Of a stretch of 8,370 nucleotides of DNA, positions 1 to 5,024 are shown one piece after another. Source of the stretch: an uncultured Bacteroidota bacterium (lineage in GTDB: Bacteria > Bacteroidota > Bacteroidia > Chitinophagales > Chitinophagaceae). Under the pieces are notes generated by a model. The model did no database searches. It had not been told where the DNA came from and saw only the letters and a list, made by a program, of their open reading frames with translations. Numbering within the stretch: position 1 is the first letter of the stretch; every line of letters begins with the position of its first letter. The stretch covers positions 1 to 8,370 of the forward strand of contig CAMLEX010000177.1 of assembly GCA_946479055.1 (NCBI GenBank), written 5' to 3'. Made by a program: the position numbers and the translations under genes.

Positions 1-192
1 AATGGTAGATACCATTCCTTCATTTTTTCCATCGAGAAATAATGCCTTACTACCTTTTTTCCAATCTGTTTCTACATGTGAGCCTTCAGCGAAAGCTGAA
101 GTCCATGCCGGGTAAGACGTTTTACCCCAGAGTATTTTCCATACTTTTTCCCGCGGGGCTTCAATTTCGATCTTGAATTTTTTCTTTTCCAT
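1..192 (-). CDS. SRPBCC (AHSA1-like) domain protein, N-terminal part, cut by window edge
   Basis: The frame runs from ATG at 190-192 to the window edge, giving 64 residues with no stop, so only the N-terminal part is present. The protein starts MEKKKFKIEIEAPREKVW, the usual opening of Bet v1-like/AHSA1 SRPBCC domains: a first beta strand, then an (A/N)-P-x-x-K-V-W helix start. A W-T-S-A-F-x-x-G-S segment and D-W-K-K-G-S-K follow where the family has its second strand region. There is no signal peptide, so it should be cytoplasmic. SRPBCC domains form a hydrophobic cavity that binds lipids or other small ligands; the ligand here is unknown. The gene at 5389-5817 belongs to the same superfamily but is not a close copy. 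A long AT-rich spacer lies upstream and no clear promoter was found for this gene. The family call is fairly safe; the exact role is open. Confidence 0.8.
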   Translation of the reverse strand, partial: MEKKKFKIEIEAPREKVWKILWGKTSYPAWTSAFAEGSHVETDWKKGSKALFLDGKNEGMVSTI

Positions 193-223
193 GATTTTTG
201 ATATTAAGTGATGTATGAATGCT

Positions 224-256
224 TTTGCTTTAAAGTTTAAGAGGTTTAAATATTTG
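224..256 (+). promoter_or_regulatory. candidate Bacteroidota-type promoter
   Basis: TTTG at 224-227 is followed after 21 bases by AATATTTG at 249-256, which matches the Bacteroidota -7 consensus TAnnTTTG except for its first base. The predicted transcription start is about 263, some 54 bases before the small open frame at 317. One-mismatch hits occur by chance in AT-rich DNA, so this is weak evidence. Confidence 0.28.
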
Positions 257-316
257 CACAGGGTAATCACTAAATAACTATTCTACCTTCTATGATAGCT
301 TTTTTGTACCACAAAG

Positions 317-487
317 ATGAAACCATTTTTAAATAGTCAAGAGGGGCAATGGCGACAATTTCAGGGTCAATTCGCACCGAAACCGTTGCTGTTCACGGTA
401 GTTATTGACAAGCGGAAAATAAATATTATAAGTCAGGAGATGACGATACAGATAAGAACTGTCGTATGTGAATTTGTTTTTTTATAA
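317..487 (+). CDS. possible small protein of 56 residues, unrecognised
   Basis: An ATG at 317 opens a 56-codon frame ending in TAA at 485-487. The product begins MKPFLNSQEGQWRQF and is rich in glutamine and basic residues early on, then hydrophobic and beta-branched. It has no signal peptide, zinc motif or recognisable domain. In its favour are the candidate promoter at 224-256 and its position inside an otherwise empty 494-base gap. Against it, no ribosome binding site is visible (ACAAAG precedes the ATG), the length is within reach of chance, and the opposite strand is also open over part of the span. It is listed as a possibility only, and no function is proposed. Confidence 0.22.
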   Translation: MKPFLNSQEGQWRQFQGQFAPKPLLFTVVIDKRKINIISQEMTIQIRTVVCEFVFL

Positions 488-686
488 TAGTGATACAAAT
501 TTATAATTACAAAGGGTCAAAAAATTATGTTAAGAAGATGCACTGATACGTGATAAAACAATCTCGAAAAATATCAACAAAAAACGGCAATGGCATAGTC
601 CTTGTTTATACAGGCTCTTTTAATTTACCTCGCTGATTTGCAAGGTCAAATTTTTATTTATTAATTAAACATATAAAAAGAGTATT

Positions 687-1007
687 ATGAAAAACATCAG
701 ATTAGCCGTGGTGGCATTGGCTGTTTCATCAGGAGCACTTTTTTCTTTCAATGCAATTCAGACAAACGCAATTAAAGGAACTGTTACTCCGGCGGATAAG
801 GCTGTCAGGGCCTGGGCGGTTTCGCCTACAGATACCCTGAAAGCAGAGGTGCAGAATGGAACTTTTGAGATCAAAGATGTGAAAGTCGGTACTTATTCAG
901 TGATCATTGAAGCACAGGAACCCTATGCCAATACAAGAAAAAAAGATGTAGTTGTAGCTGAAGGGCAGATTACCGATGTAGGTGAAATTAAATTGCAAGC
1001 TAAGTAG
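687..1007 (+). CDS. small exported protein with carboxypeptidase regulatory-like (CarboxypepD_reg) domain
   Basis: The 106-residue product begins with a signal peptide (MKNIRLAVVALAVSSGALFS, cut somewhere around residues 22-28). It has no lipobox cysteine, so it should be soluble in the periplasm or secreted. The rest, about residues 29-104, is a single Ig-like beta-sandwich of the CarboxypepD_reg type. It reads I-K-G-T-V-T-P-A-D, then an N-G-T-F-E-I-x-x-V strand turn, then V-G-T-Y-x-V-x-I-E-A, and finally V-V-x-E-G-x-x-x-D-V-G-E-I. The same fold forms the N-terminal domain of TonB-dependent SusC-like receptors, but here it stands alone with no receptor gene beside it. It probably acts as a binding or structural module; no catalytic residues are expected. 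The ATG start is preceded by an A-rich stretch (AAAAAGAGTATT), typical of Bacteroidota. It is a single-gene unit closed by a strong terminator. Confidence 0.85.
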   Translation: MKNIRLAVVALAVSSGALFSFNAIQTNAIKGTVTPADKAVRAWAVSPTDTLKAEVQNGTFEIKDVKVGTYSVIIEAQEPYANTRKKDVVVAEGQITDVGEIKLQAK

Positions 1008-1055
1008 GATGCTTATCATAACGACGGAAGCTTGTGATTAACACGAGCAGGACTT

Positions 1056-1086
1056 ATGCCGCTCTGATCGGAGCGGCATTTTTTTT
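1056..1086 (+). terminator. Rho-independent terminator of the 687-1007 gene
   Basis: A perfect 9-bp stem, ATGCCGCTC (1056-1064) with GAGCGGCAT (1071-1079), encloses a 6-base loop TGATCG and is followed directly by seven T residues (1080-1086). It lies 48 bases after the stop codon of the upstream gene. Confidence 0.92.
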
Positions 1087-1140
1087 GCTCTTGTAGTACG
1101 TGTTGAATAATAAAATTGGCAGATAAATAATGTAAACCGG

Positions 1141-1171
1141 TTGCTGTTACGACAGGAAAGCTATAATTTTA
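1141..1171 (+). promoter_or_regulatory. candidate promoter for the repeat-protein gene
   Basis: TTG at 1141-1143 and TAATTTTA at 1164-1171 are 20 bases apart; the latter matches TAnnTTTG except for the last base. The predicted start of transcription, about 1178, would leave a very short leader before the ATG at 1193. It sits just past the terminator of the preceding gene, which suits an independent transcription unit, but the match is weak. Confidence 0.25.
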
Positions 1172-1192
1172 GTTTACGTCTAAGCAACCATT

Positions 1193-1876
1193 ATGAAGAA
1201 ATTTTTTTCAGCCATACCGTTTTTATTGTTGGGTTTATGCACATACTCCCAGCAATTAAGCCAGGTAACTTTTTCCGGGGGAGCCACCCTTTCTTATTTT
1301 ACTTTTATTACCGACCAAGATGTATTGATACGGATCTCCGAAGATGGAAAACTAATGGAATGGGGTACTGAATTACGATCGGAACGAAATAATAATTATT
1401 ATGCCCCCAAGCTGCAACCCTTTATGGGAAGAGTGGATTACTATGGCACGGAAGCTGACACAGTAATCAGGGGTAAGGTAAAAAGTATTGGCACCTGTAT
1501 GCTCACCTATTACGGCGCCTATGAAACTGACGCCAAACCGGGAAAGCTAAAATCCATTGGCGCTGTTGGCCTTGACTATTATACCCGGTTTGAAAATGCG
1601 GCATTTAAAGGAAAATTAAGATTTGCCGGTAATCTTGTACTGGAGTATTATCCTTCACTCGAAAACGAAGCTTTCAGAGGTAAACTGAAAGCGGTCGGCA
1701 ATACCCGTATTTTATATCATTCCACATTTGATGATAAGCTTATCCAGGGAAAAGTAAAAAGCATTGGCACTGTTGCTTATAACTGGGGCACTTCACTCGA
1801 CGCAAGATATAAGGGCTCGTTGAAATCGGGTTTGTACAGGCAGAATATAAACGGTGTTACTTATATTCTACAATAA
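1193..1876 (+). CDS. exported protein with five tandem 23-residue GK(V/L)KSIG repeats, unrecognised family
   Basis: The 227-residue product starts with a signal peptide (MKKFFSAIPFLLLGLCTYSQ). The cysteine at 16 is in a poor lipobox context (G-L-C), so signal peptidase I cleavage near residue 19 or 20 is more likely than lipidation. After a lead-in region (about 21-93) come five near-regular repeats at residues 94-116, 117-139, 140-162, 163-185 and 186-207, with a start of a sixth (GSLKSG). The unit is G-K-(V/L)-K-S-I-G-x-x-x-L-x-Y-Y-x-x-x-E-N-x-A-F-K/R. The length equals that of a MORN repeat, and each unit could form a beta hairpin in an elongated sheet, but the MORN signature (Y-x-G...G-x-G) is absent. 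No catalytic site is visible. Similar GKIKSIG repeats occur, as I recall, in uncharacterised Bacteroidota proteins. The ATG at 1193 is chosen because it opens the signal peptide. The gene stands alone and runs towards the minus-strand PhnA-like gene. Confidence 0.85.
   Translation: MKKFFSAIPFLLLGLCTYSQQLSQVTFSGGATLSYFTFITDQDVLIRISEDGKLMEWGTELRSERNNNYYAPKLQPFMGRVDYYGTEADTVIRGKVKSIGTCMLTYYGAYETDAKPGKLKSIGAVGLDYYTRFENAAFKGKLRFAGNLVLEYYPSLENEAFRGKLKAVGNTRILYHSTFDDKLIQGKVKSIGTVAYNWGTSLDARYKGSLKSGLYRQNINGVTYILQ
1472..1813 (+). repeat. five tandem 69-bp coding repeats (23 residues each; last one 22)
   Basis: These encode the GK(V/L)KSIG units of the exported protein at 1193-1876. The copies start at 1472, 1541, 1610, 1679 and 1748. 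They are diverged at DNA level, so the array is old rather than recently expanded. The third unit replaces KSIG by RFAG, and the fifth has lost one residue and the YY pair. Confidence 0.8.
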
Positions 1877-1878
1877 TA

Positions 1879-1913
1879 ATTCTATCAGGTAATAGCGCAT
1901 CACCTGACAGAAT
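1879..1913. terminator. hairpin between two convergent genes, no T tract
   Basis: ATTCT-A-TCAGGT (1879-1890) pairs with ACCTGA-C-AGAAT (1902-1913) around an 11-base loop. This gives 11 pairs with one A/C mismatch, and it begins 3 bases after a plus-strand stop codon. The minus-strand PhnA-like gene ends at 1955, so the hairpin could serve both directions. Neither side has a run of T, so canonical intrinsic termination is doubtful; it may mainly stabilise the 3' end. Confidence 0.4.
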
Positions 1914-1954
1914 CACAAGCTCATTATAAAATGAACGCATGGATATAAATTACA

Positions 1955-2539
1955 TCAACTATTCTGCTTCCTCACATACTTCGTTAGAATAACAATTGTT
2001 TGTCCTTCTATTTTACCTTCAATCTGTTCTGTATTTTCTTCCACGATACGAATGTTTTTTACCACCGTACCCATCTTTGCATTCAGTGTAGAACCCTTTA
2101 CATCCAATGATTTAATTAACACAACAGAGTCGCCGGCTTGTAATACCTGGCCGTTACAATCTTTATGCAGATCAACACTTGCATCGTTCTCATGGTCGCC
2201 GGTTGATTTGGCCCAGGCGAGCTTTTCATCATCTAAGTATAGCATATCCAGGTTATCCATCGCCCAACTTTCGTTCCTCAGGCGATTCAGCATCCGCCAG
2301 GATACTACCTGCACACCCGGCACTTCACTCCACATGCTCTCCGATAAACAACTCCAGTGGCTGCTATCTAATTCTTCCTTTTTTTCAATTTGCGCCCTGC
2401 ATTTATTACAGATCATAATACAATTGTCTTCAGTACTACCTGATTGCGGAGGGACTTCATATAGTTGAATTCTATCCGTTGATTTACATAATTCACATTT
2501 GTTTTCGCTTCTTTTAAGCAGCACTTCTTCCAGTTTCAT
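1955..2539 (-). CDS. PhnA/YjdM-type protein: N-terminal zinc ribbon plus C-terminal PhnA domain
   Basis: From ATG at 2537-2539 the product has 194 residues. The N-terminus carries a C-x2-C (C15, C18) and a C-x2-C (C44, C47, in M-I-C-N-K-C), a zinc ribbon. The middle (about 50-120) holds a helical W-rich segment. The last 73 residues match the PhnA C-terminal SH3-like domain: D-x-N-G-x-x-L-x-x-G-D-S-V-V-L-I-K, then D-V-K-G-S, K-M-G-T-V-V-K-N-I-R, and finally I-E-G-K-I-E-G-Q-T-I-V-I-L-T-K-Y-V-R-K. The order of the two domains is that of E. coli YjdM (once called PhnA, about 111 residues); this form is longer because of the middle segment. Despite the historical name the family is not shown to act on phosphonates, and no phosphonate genes are nearby. 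It should be cytoplasmic. The frame stays open upstream to 2701, but that extension lacks domain character, and the A-rich site AAAGAAAT sits directly before this ATG. Confidence 0.88.
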   Translation of the reverse strand: MKLEEVLLKRSENKCELCKSTDRIQLYEVPPQSGSTEDNCIMICNKCRAQIEKKEELDSSHWSCLSESMWSEVPGVQVVSWRMLNRLRNESWAMDNLDMLYLDDEKLAWAKSTGDHENDASVDLHKDCNGQVLQAGDSVVLIKSLDVKGSTLNAKMGTVVKNIRIVEENTEQIEGKIEGQTIVILTKYVRKQNS

Positions 2540-2577
2540 ATTTCTTTTTTTAAATAAGGGGGCGAAGGTAATGAATT

Positions 2578-2610
2578 CAAACATTCTCTTTTGTCCTGGA
2601 TCTGTACAAA
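2578..2610 (-). promoter_or_regulatory. candidate promoter for the PhnA-like gene
   Basis: On the minus strand TTTG (2610-2607) is followed after 21 bases by AATGTTTG (2585-2578), a one-mismatch match to TAnnTTTG. The predicted transcription start is about 2571, giving a leader of roughly 30 bases before the ATG at 2539. This also supports the ATG at 2539 over the upstream in-frame ATG, since that one would lie before the promoter. Confidence 0.38.
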
Positions 2611-2756
2611 TGCTGAACTGTTGAATTGTCACCCACACGGTGATTTTCGCAATTGGCAAACAAAAAATATAGTTACACATAGATGGTGTAGGGAAGGGCA
2701 AAATTGGGTTGTAGGTTTACACAAATCAGATTCAATTAAATCAAAAAACCTTAACA

Positions 2757-3182
2757 ATGAAACATTCATTTTCAATTTTCAGAAACCTTTCTTTTCTCCT
2801 TCTTTCTTTTTCTCTATTCCTTGCTTCCTGCAGTAAAAGCAAGGACGACACGATCCCGGTTCAGGGGGCAGCATTTGTTGGTCAATACCTGGTAGTTGAA
2901 CCCTCAGAAACGTACACACTTCAAATAGAAAGTAAGGGCGGTAGTAATTTCCAGATCAAAGAATTCGGAGGCTTTTTAAATGTTCCATTAAATGCAGTAT
3001 CAGAGGGCAATGCGCTTAAAATACCTGCGCAAACTTTTAAAAACCCGAATGGAAAATCACTTACGGTTTCAGGTACAGGTGTTTTATCAACAAAGAATAA
3101 GAAAGACGACACGATAAAGTTTCAGTATAAAGTAACAGGATTTACCGAATACGAAAGTGATTTTGAAGGTACCAGAAAATAA
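2757..3182 (+). CDS. small lipoprotein of unknown function, possibly surface exposed
   Basis: The 141-residue product begins with a signal peptide of type II. A basic N-terminus and a long Leu/Phe-rich core end in the lipobox L-A-S-C with Cys25. The residues after the cysteine, S-K-S-K-D-D, contain a basic residue followed by two aspartates. That resembles the lipoprotein export signal described in Bacteroidota, so the protein may reach the cell surface (inference). The mature part of about 117 residues has the alternating pattern of a small beta barrel or sandwich: F-V-G-x-Y, Y-T-L-Q-I-E, F-Q-I-K-E-F-G, L-K-I-P-A-Q, L-T-V-S-G-T-G, then I-K-F-Q-Y-K-V. This looks like the small lipocalin-like lipoproteins common in Bacteroidota, but I cannot name a family. 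It is divergent from the PhnA-like gene, with a 217-base spacer between the two starts. TAGGTTTA at 2712-2719 could be its -7 element, but no TTG lies at the right distance. Confidence 0.82.
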   Translation: MKHSFSIFRNLSFLLLSFSLFLASCSKSKDDTIPVQGAAFVGQYLVVEPSETYTLQIESKGGSNFQIKEFGGFLNVPLNAVSEGNALKIPAQTFKNPNGKSLTVSGTGVLSTKNKKDDTIKFQYKVTGFTEYESDFEGTRK

Positions 3183-3209
3183 TTATATAGGGGACGGAGA
3201 AGATTGATT

Positions 3210-3236
3210 GGCCCCTCGGGGCCTTTCGTCTTTATA
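3210..3236 (+). terminator. likely terminator of the lipoprotein gene
   Basis: A GC-rich hairpin, GGCCCC (3210-3215) with GGGGCC (3218-3223), effectively a 5-bp stem with a CTCG tetraloop, lies about 28 bases after the stop codon. It is followed by the T-rich but interrupted TTTCGTCTTTAT. GACG at 3193-3196 and CGTC at 3227-3230 could add an outer stem. Confidence 0.55.
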
Positions 3237-3258
3237 GCCTTGTGGAGTAGGTTGGTTA

Positions 3259-3401
3259 GCCACAAATGAACGCAGAAGAACACAGAAGAAACTTTGTCAC
3301 AAATTGAACCAATTAACACGAATTAACGCAGATTAATACAAATGACCACTTATCTGTGTTCATTTGTGTTTATCTCCCGAAGTATCGGGACAAGTTGTGG
3401 C
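3259..3401. repeat. noncoding decamer-array element bounded by 7-bp inverted repeats
   Basis: The ends are GCCACAA (3259-3265) and TTGTGGC (3395-3401), a perfect inverted pair. Inside are 10-bp units of the form (C/T)(A/G)C(A/G)(A/G)A(A/T)(T/G)AA. CACAAATGAA, CGCAGAAGAA and CACAGAAGAA lie back to back at 3261-3290. CACGAATTAA, CGCAGATTAA and TACAAATGAC follow at 3317-3346, preceded by two imperfect units from 3298. Two units lie in inverse orientation at 3349-3368. The arms 3261-3275 and 3354-3368 are complementary at 14 of 15 positions. I know this kind of sequence as a recurrent intergenic repeat in environmental bacterial genomes, but not an accepted name or function. It contains no gene and fills the space between two convergent genes. 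Confidence 0.75.
3375..3390. repeat. small perfect hairpin TCCCGA-AGTA-TCGGGA
   Basis: A 6-bp inverted repeat with a 4-base loop lies inside the right part of the decamer element, 27 bases beyond the stop of the minus-strand NlpE-like gene. No T run follows on either strand. It could serve as a transcript-end hairpin for that gene, or simply be part of the element. Confidence 0.6.
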
Positions 3402-3416
3402 AAAAAATTCCAGGCT

Positions 3417-4244
3417 TCACTTACTACTACTGTTCAGCGTATAACTGAAATCTTCATTGCCTACCAGTAATTTTCCTTTTCTATCCGTAAAAATAAGAAC
3501 ATGTTCATCCAGTTTTAAAAGATAAAGGAACGCATTTTCTTTATCATCATTCAATTGGTAAATGATCCTTCCATTTTTTCCGGTAATGATTTTCCAGCTT
3601 CCTGTTCTGCCGCCTTCCCTGCGCCATGGAGTTCCATAAACCTTGTACAGGCCCGGCCCGTTCTTTTCAGGATTGGGATAAAGAATAATATACCATTTTA
3701 ATTTGTAGCATTCAGTACCGGGATCAATAATCCCTGGCACATTACAGGGAGTCCGTCCTTCAAAAGCCATTGAATCTTTCAAAACGGTTTGCTTTGGGGT
3801 AATGTTGACCTGGTCGGTGACGGAAGGTGTTATATTATTAAGTGTATAACTCCATCCACCGTTTCCCGCCAAAAGGTTATTATCTTCATTCAGCAAGTGA
3901 AGAAGATCTGCATTCAGCTCTACGATCTTTAAAGTCTTATCACGGTTTTGAAGCCGGTAATAATTCTTTTCTTTTTTCAACACACCACTCAATTCAATCT
4001 TTTTACCATCATTTATAAAACCATTGGTGTTCGGTTTGCCAATACCATAATTGCACTGAAGCTGGTACCCATTATCACGAAGTATCAATTTCCACCGGAT
4101 GAAATCAATAGAATCGGACAACGGAATAGCCAGGAATGATCTGATAATATCAGCTGCCGGTGTACTTCCTGTATACACTTTTTCCTTGCCGCTCTCAAAG
4201 GAAACAATAAACAGAAGGAATAAAAAAGAAGCAATCTTTTTCAT
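3417..4244 (-). CDS. exported NlpE-like protein with two homologous beta-barrel halves
   Basis: The 275-residue product has a signal peptide (MKKIASFLFLLFIVSF). The cysteine expected of a lipoprotein at the end of such a peptide is missing: the site reads S-F-E-S-G-K-E-K. The mature part holds two copies of one domain, about residues 51-136 and 184-271. Both end alike: L-L-H-L-L-N-E-D-N-N-L-L-A-G-N then S-Y-T-L-N, against V-L-I-F-T-D-R-K-G-K-L-L-V-G-N then F-S-Y-T-L-N. Between them F-E-G-R-T-P-C (Cys167) and E-C-Y-K-L-K-W (Cys179) recall the F-x-G-x-x-P-C entry of copper-resistance NlpE N-terminal domains, though the second Cys of the C-x-x-C motif is displaced. NlpE in E. coli is an outer-membrane lipoprotein that signals envelope stress; whether this protein does so is unknown. 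The L,D-transpeptidase gene lies 120 bases upstream on the same strand. The family call is moderate; the duplication is clear from the sequence. Confidence 0.72.
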   Translation of the reverse strand: MKKIASFLFLLFIVSFESGKEKVYTGSTPAADIIRSFLAIPLSDSIDFIRWKLILRDNGYQLQCNYGIGKPNTNGFINDGKKIELSGVLKKEKNYYRLQNRDKTLKIVELNADLLHLLNEDNNLLAGNGGWSYTLNNITPSVTDQVNITPKQTVLKDSMAFEGRTPCNVPGIIDPGTECYKLKWYIILYPNPEKNGPGLYKVYGTPWRREGGRTGSWKIITGKNGRIIYQLNDDKENAFLYLLKLDEHVLIFTDRKGKLLVGNEDFSYTLNSSSK

Positions 4245-4337
4245 ACACCTGGTTTTATATAAAATTCAAAAAATCAGGCCAGTTTTGAAACTAAGCTACA
4301 CCTTTGGCCTTATTTTCTTGATAAAGGGAGTCTTTTT

Positions 4338-4358
4338 CGTTGATATATTTGATCAACG
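4338..4358. repeat. hairpin just after the L,D-transpeptidase gene
   Basis: CGTTGAT (4338-4344) and ATCAACG (4352-4358) form a perfect 7-bp stem with a 7-base loop, 6 bases past the stop codon of the minus-strand gene. In the direction of that gene the hairpin is followed by A residues rather than T, so it is not a canonical terminator. It may permit readthrough into the NlpE-like gene or protect a 3' end. Confidence 0.5.
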
Positions 4359-4364
4359 TATAGC

Positions 4365-5024
4365 TTAAATATAAACCCACAGAAGAATCGGCTTCTCTGA
4401 CCTGTCAATAATCCCTGAAAGTTTACTAAAAAATCGTTGCGACACCATTGGACAACCAAGACTGTTACATAGTACCCTCGGATAAATTTCCTGGTCCGGA
4501 ACACAATTAAATCCATGCAGAACAACAGCTCTTTTGTAAGCATTTGAATTGGATGCTTCCAAACCATGCAGCCGGTATGATTTACCATATTGACCACGGT
4601 ATGTAGCGCCTATTTTATACTTTCCTAAAGAGCTGCAACCACAACTGGGGGTGTTTGAGAATTTGGCCTGTGCGAGGAATTGGGTGTTGCAGGTTCCGTG
4701 TGCTACCAATCCGGATACTGAAACGGTATTCTTCTTCATATCATAAACAAAGAAACGGTTTTTGCCACTATGAATTCCCATGTCAACCAGGAAACAATAT
4801 TCAGTAGAATACCCGTTTTGCTTTATATACTTCATTGCCTGGCTCAGGCGACTCCTTAAATCTGGCGTGGATAACTCAGTCGCATTATTATGACGGGCTG
4901 AAGATGAATTGGTTTCACTTTTTGAGGGAAAAGATTCCGGGGATTTGTTTTTGCTGAATATACCACAGGATGCAGATAGCACTGTTATTCCCACAATCAG
5001 GCAGATCAGGCCCAGAATCTTCAT
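4365..5024 (-). CDS. murein L,D-transpeptidase catalytic domain lipoprotein (YkuD_2 type)
   Basis: The 219-residue product starts with a lipoprotein signal peptide ending in L-S-A-S-C (Cys20), followed by a Ser/Asn-rich linker to about residue 50. The catalytic part (about 60-219) has the YkuD_2 layout. It contains F-L-V-D-M-G-I-H-S-G-K-N-R-F-F-V-Y-D, then V-x-H-G and C-G-C-S-S-L-G-K-Y-K-I-G, Y-x-L-H-G-L-E, the histidine motif V-V-L-H-G (His170), and the nucleophile motif N-S-L-G-C-P-M-V with Cys191. Enzymes of this fold break a peptide-stem bond in peptidoglycan and form a 3-3 cross-link or attach a protein. The active-site His and S-x-G-C are intact, so activity is expected in the periplasm, probably from an outer-membrane anchor. 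The start is the only ATG before the signal peptide. A 364-base spacer lies upstream. The NlpE-like gene follows after 120 bases on the same strand. Confidence 0.92.
   Translation of the reverse strand: MKILGLICLIVGITVLSASCGIFSKNKSPESFPSKSETNSSSARHNNATELSTPDLRSRLSQAMKYIKQNGYSTEYCFLVDMGIHSGKNRFFVYDMKKNTVSVSGLVAHGTCNTQFLAQAKFSNTPSCGCSSLGKYKIGATYRGQYGKSYRLHGLEASNSNAYKRAVVLHGFNCVPDQEIYPRVLCNSLGCPMVSQRFFSKLSGIIDRSEKPILLWVYI

Larger units (their letters stand above)
193..686. other. AT-rich intergenic spacer, 494 bases
   Basis: This spacer separates the leftward SRPBCC gene from the rightward gene at 687. It is mostly AT-rich. Two listed items may lie inside it: a candidate plus-strand promoter at 224-256 and a 56-codon open frame at 317-487. 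The minus strand opposite that frame is also open in two different frames (about 484 down to 332, and 392 down to 270) with no good start codons, so a decayed gene cannot be excluded. From 488 to 686 I see only AT-rich sequence. No clear promoter for the gene at 687 could be assigned. Confidence 0.6.

Noticed and set aside
633..640. CTGATTTG as a -7 promoter element for the gene at 687
   Set aside because: It has two mismatches to TAnnTTTG and the nearest TTG upstream is 28 bases away, outside the usual spacing.
1141..1371. 76-codon open frame on the plus strand
   Set aside because: It overlaps the signal peptide and start of the repeat-protein gene in another frame and has no domain character.
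2052..2468. 138-codon open frame on the plus strand
   Set aside because: It lies wholly opposite the PhnA-like gene and its sequence is low in protein-like patterns; it is a shadow of that gene's codon use.
2540..2701. In-frame N-terminal extension of the PhnA-like gene to an ATG at 2701
   Set aside because: The 54 extra residues show no domain or signal peptide and would lie upstream of the candidate promoter; the zinc-ribbon family starts near the ATG at 2539, which also has an A-rich site before it.
3261..3368. Decamer array as a possible CRISPR
   Set aside because: Units are 10 bp with no unique spacers of regular length and no cas genes are nearby.
4253..4264. 12-bp palindrome TTTTATATAAAA upstream of the NlpE-like gene
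   Set aside because: Pure A/T palindromes of this length are expected by chance in such spacers; no second copy was seen.
4338..4358. Hairpin as a Rho-independent terminator of the L,D-transpeptidase gene
   Set aside because: In the direction of the gene the stem is followed by A residues, not T, so only a hairpin is recorded.
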